DNA of 64,000 bases from Corynebacterium sp. TAE3-ERU12 (GTDB taxonomy: Bacteria > Actinomycetota > Actinomycetes > Mycobacteriales > Mycobacteriaceae), in assembly GCF_019209905.1 (NCBI RefSeq), contig NZ_JAHUTM010000001.1:1054001-1118000 (forward strand). The letters are read 5' to 3'. Below, piece after piece: positions 59,350 to 64,000 of the stretch. Under the pieces are notes generated by a model that searched no databases, was not told where the DNA came from, and saw only the letters and a program-made list of their open reading frames with translations. A program made the translations under genes and the position numbers. Positions within the stretch are counted from its first letter, which is position 1, and every line of letters begins with the position of its first letter.

Positions 59350-59650
59350 AGGTGCTTCTCCTTGTGTGTCCCGCACTGTGCAGTTGGTGGGAGAAGGGGC
59401 CGCGGAAGGCTGCGTCAGTTTTCCGGCCCCTGACCCGGTTTCCGGTATTTTCGGAAAAATATTGCGGGGTATATCTGTGATTGTGCCCGGTTATGTGGGG
59501 GAGTCAAGCAGTTTGCATAGCCGGGGGTGGCCGAACCCCACGGGAGTGTGGATTTAGGGCGCAATGTGTGAATGTGCAACCCAAACAGGGATTTTGACCT
59601 TGTAGACTGATTCCAATTTCCGCAGCTACGGCTCGCTCCCAGGAGGATTC
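59350..59650. promoter_or_regulatory. fruR-ptsI divergent control region
   Basis: About 300 bases with no gene. It holds TTTCCG-N7-CGGAAA (59439-59457), a clean inverted repeat suited to a regulator. Near ptsI, TAGACT (59604-59609) may be the -10 and AGGAGG (59641) the ribosome site. AT-rich stretches lie near 59450-59470. FruR and SugR sites are expected here from C. glutamicum; the exact sites are not proven. Confidence 0.4.
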
Positions 59651-61330
59651 ATGTCCCTTCCCGAAAGCATCAGCGCAACCGGTGTTGTTCTTGGTGTTGC
59701 CTACGCCCCCGTGGTGTGGGTGAACCCGCGGCCCGAACTGCCTACCGCCCCGGCCTCTATCGCAGCTGACGATATCGACGCCGAGATCGAGCGTTTTGAG
59801 CAGGCGACCACCGCTGTATCCGAGCGGCTGAAGCAACGCGCCGAGAAGGTCGACGGCAATGCCGCCGAGGTTTTGCACGCAACAGCCAAGCTGACCCTGG
59901 ACCGGGGTTGGCACCGGGCTGCGAAGAAAGCCATCAAGGGCAAAACCACCGCTGAGTTGGCCACAACCGAGGCGATCGCGAAATTCGTGGACATGTTCCG
60001 CTCTGCCGGTGGCCTGATGGCCGAGCGCACCACCGACCTAGAAGATATCCGCGACCGGGTCATCGCCGAACTGCGTGGTGAGGACGAGCCCGGCTTGCCT
60101 CCGGTGGACAGCCCCTCGGTGCTTTTTGCTGATGACCTCGCCCCGGCTGATACCGCAACGCTTGACCCGCAGATGTATGTCGCCATGGTGACCTCGCTGG
60201 GTGGGCCGACCTCGCATACCGCCATCATTGCCCGCCAACTTGGTGTGCCTTGTGTTGTCGCTGCTGGTGCCCAGTTGCACGATATTCCGGCTGGCACGTT
60301 GGTGCTTGTCGACGGCGCCCGCGGCACCATCGCCACCAACCCTGATGAGCACCAGGCCACCACGGCCGTGGCGGAGGCGGCCGCGCATGCGAAAAAGACC
60401 GCTGAGTGGCGCGGCCCGGGCCGAACCGCCGATGGTGAGCTCATCCAACTTTTGGCCAATGTGGGCGATGGTCCGGCTGCGGCTAAAGCGGCCAATAGTG
60501 TGGCCGAGGGAATTGGCTTATTCCGCACCGAGCTGTGTTTCCTATCTGCCCCCGATGAGCCGAGCCTGGAGCGCCAGGTCGAAATCTATAGCAGGGTTTT
60601 CGGTGCCTTCCCGGAGTCGAAGATCGTGGTGCGCACCCTGGATGCTGGTTCCGATAAACCACTGAATTTCGCCAACCTCGGGGTGGAAGAAAACCCCTCA
60701 CTGGGGGTGCGTGGTTTACGCATGGCGAGCGCTATTGATGGCCTGATGGAGCGCCAGCTTGACGCGATCGCTGCTGCACAGAACGCCGCTGACCGTTGTG
60801 CGGACGCCCCGATCTGGGTGATGGCGCCCATGATTGCCACTGTTGCGGAGGCGGAGTGGTTTGCCGCACTATGCCGGGACCGTGGTTTGGTGCCCGGCGG
60901 GATGATTGAGATTCCCGCTGCGGCGCTGATGTGTCACCAGCTGATGAAGGTGCTGGATTTCGTTTCCATCGGTACGAATGACCTCACCCAGTACGCGATG
61001 GCTGCGGACCGGCTTTCCCCGCATCTGGCTCATTTAACTGACCCGTGGCAGCCGGCGGTGCTGCGGCTTATTGATATGACGTGCCGCTCCGGTAAGGACC
61101 TCGACACTCCTGTTGGTGTGTGCGGTGAGGCTGCTGCCGATCCGCTCATGGCGGTGGTGTTGGTGGGCCTGGGTGTGACGTCGTTGTCGGCGGCGGCTAC
61201 TGCGCTGCCGGGGGTGGGCGCGCAGCTTGCCGACGTCACCCGCGAGCAGTGTGTTGCCGCTGCTAAGGCCGCGTTGGATGCCCCGGATGCCGATAGTGCG
61301 CGGGAGGCTGCCCGAAACGCGCTTCGGTAG
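59651..61330 (+). CDS. ptsI: PTS enzyme I
   Basis: Phosphoenolpyruvate-protein phosphotransferase, the first PTS step (559 residues). The active His189 is in GGPTSHTAIIAR; the PEP-binding half follows with GIGLFRTELCFL (about 287), DAGSDKPLNF near 335, and VSIGTNDLTQYAMAADR (about 440-456); CGEAAADPL with the catalytic Cys is near 494. The ATG follows AGGAGG. Transcribed away from fruR, like in C. glutamicum. Confidence 0.97.
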   Translation: MSLPESISATGVVLGVAYAPVVWVNPRPELPTAPASIAADDIDAEIERFEQATTAVSERLKQRAEKVDGNAAEVLHATAKLTLDRGWHRAAKKAIKGKTTAELATTEAIAKFVDMFRSAGGLMAERTTDLEDIRDRVIAELRGEDEPGLPPVDSPSVLFADDLAPADTATLDPQMYVAMVTSLGGPTSHTAIIARQLGVPCVVAAGAQLHDIPAGTLVLVDGARGTIATNPDEHQATTAVAEAAAHAKKTAEWRGPGRTADGELIQLLANVGDGPAAAKAANSVAEGIGLFRTELCFLSAPDEPSLERQVEIYSRVFGAFPESKIVVRTLDAGSDKPLNFANLGVEENPSLGVRGLRMASAIDGLMERQLDAIAAAQNAADRCADAPIWVMAPMIATVAEAEWFAALCRDRGLVPGGMIEIPAAALMCHQLMKVLDFVSIGTNDLTQYAMAADRLSPHLAHLTDPWQPAVLRLIDMTCRSGKDLDTPVGVCGEAAADPLMAVVLVGLGVTSLSAAATALPGVGAQLADVTREQCVAAAKAALDAPDADSAREAARNALR

Positions 61331-61365
61331 GTCAAGTTGGTCTGGCCTGCACCTTGTGGGCGCAG

Positions 61366-61404
61366 CTAAAAACGCTCCGAACTGTATGTTCGGAGCGTTT
61401 TTAG
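61366..61404. terminator. Bidirectional terminator between ptsI and lexA
   Basis: CTAAAAACGCTCCGAAC (61366-61382) pairs perfectly with GTTCGGAGCGTTTTTAG (61388-61404), giving a GC stem flanked by A and T tracts on both strands. Confidence 0.92.
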
Positions 61405-61424
61405 GCTCTGGTGTGCTTGATGCG

Positions 61425-62114
61425 CTAAACCTTGCGGAGCACGGCGACGACCTTGCCGATGATCTGGGCTTCGTCAGCCCGGAAAGGTTCGTAGGCGTCG
61501 TTATGAGGCAGTAGCCACCGGCCGGTGCTGTCTTCGAAGTACTCCTTACATGTGGCGGAGTCTTCGAAAAGCGCGGCGACGAAATCGTGATTATTCGCGG
61601 TCTGTTGGGAGCGGACGACAACATAGTCGCCGTCCATAATCCCGGCGTCTTTCATGGAGTCGCCGTCGATGCGCAGCATATATAGCTCACCTTGGCCGAC
61701 AATTTCTTCCGGCATCGCCATGTAGTCATCAATATGCTGCTCGGCGAGAATCGGAGTCCCAGCGGCGATGGTGCCGACGATGGGCACGTACGCAGCTGGG
61801 GTAGCGCCCTGGGGAAGATCTGCTGCGGCTTTCGGCTTCGGGCCAGCCTTGGGTTTGCTGTGGGAGGAGTGCTGGTCGAGGCCACGAACATCGACTGCGC
61901 GGGGCTTATGTGGGTCCCGGCGCAGAAAACCCTTCCGCTCTAGTTCTTTGAGCTGGTAGGAGACCGAAGAAGTGGAGTTGAGGCCAACGGCGTCGCCGAT
62001 TTCGCGAATGCTTGGCGGGTAGCCGCGCAGCTTCAACGCGTCTTGGATGACATCGAGGATGCGGCGCTGGCGGTCGGTGAGGGAGCTGATATTCGGCTTC
62101 TTCGAATCGCTCAT
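61425..62114 (-). CDS. lexA: LexA repressor
   Basis: SOS repressor with self-cleavage (229 residues). The N-terminal winged helix (about 10-75: LTDRQRRILDVIQDALKLRG, YPPSIREIGDAVGL) is followed by a basic linker and an S24 peptidase domain: cleavage site Ala118-Gly119 in GTIAAGTP, catalytic Ser153 in GDSMKDAG and Lys190 in ATCKEYF. The ATG at 62114 follows ATGGAGG; the frame is open to 62252, which overlaps the control region. It controls the divergent divS-like gene, recA and itself. Confidence 0.96.
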   Translation of the reverse strand: MSDSKKPNISSLTDRQRRILDVIQDALKLRGYPPSIREIGDAVGLNSTSSVSYQLKELERKGFLRRDPHKPRAVDVRGLDQHSSHSKPKAGPKPKAAADLPQGATPAAYVPIVGTIAAGTPILAEQHIDDYMAMPEEIVGQGELYMLRIDGDSMKDAGIMDGDYVVVRSQQTANNHDFVAALFEDSATCKEYFEDSTGRWLLPHNDAYEPFRADEAQIIGKVVAVLRKV

Positions 62115-62221
62115 CGGGTGGATGCCTCCATGGCGTCTGGGGACTGCTGTCTCAGTGAAGCGTGGCGCACCCTGGCGCCGGATTATCCGGTGTGTGCGGT
62201 GGCTTATGCCTTCGGTGGCAA

Positions 62222-62310
62222 AGCATAGTCGAACACTGTGCGCAGTGCACACACGTTCGAAAAATTCTTTCGAACGTGTGGACAGTGTCGAACACAGGTG
62301 CTATAAATCG
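62222..62310. promoter_or_regulatory. lexA-divS SOS control region
   Basis: A minus-strand TATGCT (62222-62227) suits a lexA -10. TCGAAC occurs at about 62230 and 62289 (plus strand) and inside an inverted repeat of 13-base arms CACACGTTCGAAA (62251-62263) and its complement (62269-62281). An outer pair CACTGT/ACAGTG flanks it. Plus-strand CTATAAAT (62302-62309) may be the divS -10. Several LexA half-sites thus overlap both promoters. Confidence 0.65.
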
Positions 62311-62396
62311 AAGCATCAACGAATTCGAACAGTTGTGCCCCAGGGTGATAGCGCGTGTCCATCCAGTCGGCACAATCGGCAACCATGAAGGACAAC

Positions 62397-62891
62397 ATGA
62401 TGACTCTCACCAATACCGCAGCTCAGAATAACCGGACCGGCAATACCGCCGCGATAATTGACAGTGGTTTGCCCAGCTGGATTGAGCAGACCACACCGGC
62501 GCGTCGCACGCGCCGTACGGGTACTACTCGAACACGGGGTCGTGCGCTGCGGCCGCCGCGTAATGGGGCGAACGCACCAACGACGCCGGGTGGTCGCGGG
62601 CCCCGGGTACATAACGGCAGCTATGCCCGTTCCCACGGCGATAATGCGCGCACGCTTCGTGCCACTATCCCGGCAGTCCACCGCGCCCATGAAGGCGCTG
62701 CACCTGCGCAGCACACTATTGGTCGTCCGGTGCGCAGCAGTGGGACGAACCGCCGCACTATCGGTGCCATCCTGGGTCTTGGGCTTTTCCTCGGCGGTGC
62801 CCTCAATTACGCCTGGGCGGACCCGCAACCCCTGGAAAGCCCCGCAGCCACCTACAGCGTTGGGGCCGCGAGTTCTTCAGTAGGGGAGTAG
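62397..62891 (+). CDS. DivS-like SOS-induced cell division suppressor (putative)
   Basis: About 164 residues. The N-terminal two thirds is hydrophilic and low complexity (Arg, Thr, Gly, Pro-rich: [20 protein letters not shown]) and one hydrophobic segment lies near the C terminus ([21 protein letters not shown], about 128-147). I recognise no domain. In C. glutamicum the gene divergent from lexA and before nrdR is divS, an SOS-induced inhibitor of division; in M. tuberculosis it is Rv2719c. The call rests on position and the SOS sites. The ATG at 62397 follows GAAGGA. Confidence 0.6.
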   Translation: MMTLTNTAAQNNRTGNTAAIIDSGLPSWIEQTTPARRTRRTGTTRTRGRALRPPRNGANAPTTPGGRGPRVHNGSYARSHGDNARTLRATIPAVHRAHEGAAPAQHTIGRPVRSSGTNRRTIGAILGLGLFLGGALNYAWADPQPLESPAATYSVGAASSSVGE

Positions 62892-62897
62892 AGGCCA

Positions 62898-62903
62898 TAG
62901 AAT
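62898..62903 (+). promoter_or_regulatory. -10 element of nrdR (leaderless)
   Basis: TAGAAT lies 7 bases before the nrdR GTG. Confidence 0.5.
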
Positions 62904-62910
62904 AAGCGGC

Positions 62911-63351
62911 GTGCATTGCCCGTTTTGTCATCACGTTCAAACTAAAGTGGTGGACTCCCGGCTCGTTGAAGAAGGCTCGACCATTCGCAGGCGCCGGGAG
63001 TGCACCGAATGCGCCAAGCGTTTCACCACGCTGGAACGCACCATGTTGATGGTCATCAAACGCGATGGTCAGCCGGAAGAGTTCGACCGCGACAAAGTCA
63101 TCCGCGGTGTGCGCCGGGCCTGCCAGGGCCGCAACGTCTCTGAAGCGGACTTGAAAAAACTCGCCCAAAAGGTCGAGGAGATCCTCCGCTCTGAAGGAAC
63201 CTCCCAGGTGCACTCAGATAAAGTTGGCCTGGCCATCTTGGAGCCGCTTCGCGACCTCGACGAAGTCGGCTACCTGCGTTTCGCCTCGGTCTACAAATCC
63301 TTCAGCTCCGCGCAGGACTTCCTCGTCGAAATCGACGCCCTGCGCAGCTAA
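62911..63351 (+). CDS. nrdR: Transcriptional repressor NrdR
   Basis: ATP/dATP-sensing repressor of ribonucleotide reductase genes (146 residues). Zinc ribbon Cys3, Cys6, Cys31 and Cys34 ([18 protein letters not shown], then [13 protein letters not shown]) is followed by the ATP-cone domain (about 47-137: [19 protein letters not shown]). The GTG start lies 7 bases after TAGAAT. Its TAA overlaps the minus-strand stop of hrpA (CTAA, 63348-63351). Order lexA-divS-nrdR matches corynebacteria. Confidence 0.96.
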   Translation: MHCPFCHHVQTKVVDSRLVEEGSTIRRRRECTECAKRFTTLERTMLMVIKRDGQPEEFDRDKVIRGVRRACQGRNVSEADLKKLAQKVEEILRSEGTSQVHSDKVGLAILEPLRDLDEVGYLRFASVYKSFSSAQDFLVEIDALRS

Positions 63352-64000
63352 CGCAGCTTCTGAATCTGCTTACTAATCCGCTGCGGCGACACCGAACCAG
63401 CCGTACCCAACCGCTGCGCAAATAAACTCACCCGCAGCTCCTGCATGCGCCACCCAATCTCGCGTACAGCCGCAGAATTACGCCGCCCCTCAGGCAATGT
63501 CTTCAGCTTCGCCGCAAGCTCCTCGGCAACACCACGCACCTGGTCCTCACAGTCCGCGTCGCGTTGCGGATCACGGTCCATATCCTCCAAACGGATCTCC
63601 ATCGCCTCCAGATAGCGAGGCATATGCCGCAGATGATGCCACCCATGCTTAGCGACCGCGCCACGAGGCAACATGAACGCCAGCTGCTGGCGCATATCCT
63701 CCATCGCGGCACCATCCCAGCCATACACCTGCTCCCGGATACGCTGATAGCGCGGCAAAAACTGCGCCACACCCACAACCAACTGCCGCACCCCAGCAGA
63801 AACCTGGGGCGAAATCTGCGCCCGCAACCTCTCAAACGCCTCCGGGTCACGCACTGGGCCGCCAGCGGCCACAAGAGCATCACGCACCACCGTGATCCGG
63901 CAATCCTCAACAAGACCAGCAGCCCCACCATGCGGCCAGGCATCCACCGACACCCGCTGCTGTAACGGCAACCCCTTCACCATCGCAGCAGTCTTCACCG
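63348..64000 (-). CDS. hrpA: ATP-dependent RNA helicase HrpA, C-terminal fragment
   Basis: The frame enters from the right edge; about 217 C-terminal residues are visible. They match the DUF3418 C-terminal region of HrpA-type DEAH helicases: [26 protein letters not shown] and [20 protein letters not shown], ending [11 protein letters not shown]. HrpA unwinds or remodels RNA; the helicase motifs are off the window. It is convergent with nrdR, as in C. glutamicum. Confidence 0.85.
   Translation of the reverse strand, partial: VKTAAMVKGLPLQQRVSVDAWPHGGAAGLVEDCRITVVRDALVAAGGPVRDPEAFERLRAQISPQVSAGVRQLVVGVAQFLPRYQRIREQVYGWDGAAMEDMRQQLAFMLPRGAVAKHGWHHLRHMPRYLEAMEIRLEDMDRDPQRDADCEDQVRGVAEELAAKLKTLPEGRRNSAAVREIGWRMQELRVSLFAQRLGTAGSVSPQRISKQIQKLR

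Overview
The window is a 64 kb piece of a high-GC actinobacterial chromosome, almost certainly from a Corynebacterium. The evidence is gene order: rimP-nusA-ylxR-infB-rbfA, rpsO-pnp, dapB-thyX-dapA-rnj-ftsK, clgR-pspA, bioYMN, DUF3046-recA-recX, miaB-miaA-dapF-hflX, the fructose PTS block and lexA-divS-nrdR-hrpA all follow the corynebacterial/mycobacterial backbone. GTG starts, 1-4 bp start/stop overlaps and many genes with a -10 hexamer just before the start codon fit this too. I cannot name the species.

Layout: (1) 1-9175: mqo end, yaaA, proS, a DUF4439 lipoprotein, rimP, nusA, ylxR, infB. (2) 9180-11157: an accessory island splitting the usual infB-rbfA junction; it holds a decayed phage-type family A DNA polymerase and two small unknown minus-strand reading frames. 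(3) 11158-20554: rbfA, nrnA, a MATE exporter, a phosphoesterase, a phosphopantetheinyl transferase, truB (minus), ribF, rpsO, pnp. (4) 20834-26489: a galactose cluster (epimerase, sodium/solute symporter with a small membrane partner, galT, galK) between pnp and the lysine genes. (5) 26538-36938: a flavin oxidoreductase, dapB, thyX, dapA, rnj, a TIGR03085 protein, a 58-bp palindrome, ftsK. (6) 36968-45000: a manganese-type (yybP-ykoY) riboswitch before terC, then pgsA, cinA, clgR, pspA, the biotin transporter and recA-recX. (7) 45059-55063: tRNA modification (miaB, miaA), dapF, hflX, a uracil-type permease and several conserved unknowns. (8) 55127-61330: fructose PTS (ptsH, ptsF, fruK, fruR and divergent ptsI). 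(9) 61425-64000: lexA, a DivS-like gene, nrdR and the end of hrpA.

Functional themes: translation and RNA turnover (proS, rimP, nusA, infB, rbfA, rpsO, pnp, rnj, miaA, miaB, hflX); lysine/peptidoglycan precursors (dapA, dapB, dapF); SOS and DNA repair (recA, recX, lexA, divS) with visible LexA-type palindromes; envelope stress (clgR, pspA) behind a SigE/SigH-like promoter; sugar uptake by PTS and by a gal cluster.

No rRNA, tRNA, CRISPR array or intact mobile element was seen. The most interesting non-coding signals are the terC leader, whose aptamer closing helix competes with a Shine-Dalgarno-blocking helix; the 58-bp palindrome before ftsK; and a recurrent TANNNT-N7-start-codon pattern that suggests many leaderless mRNAs.
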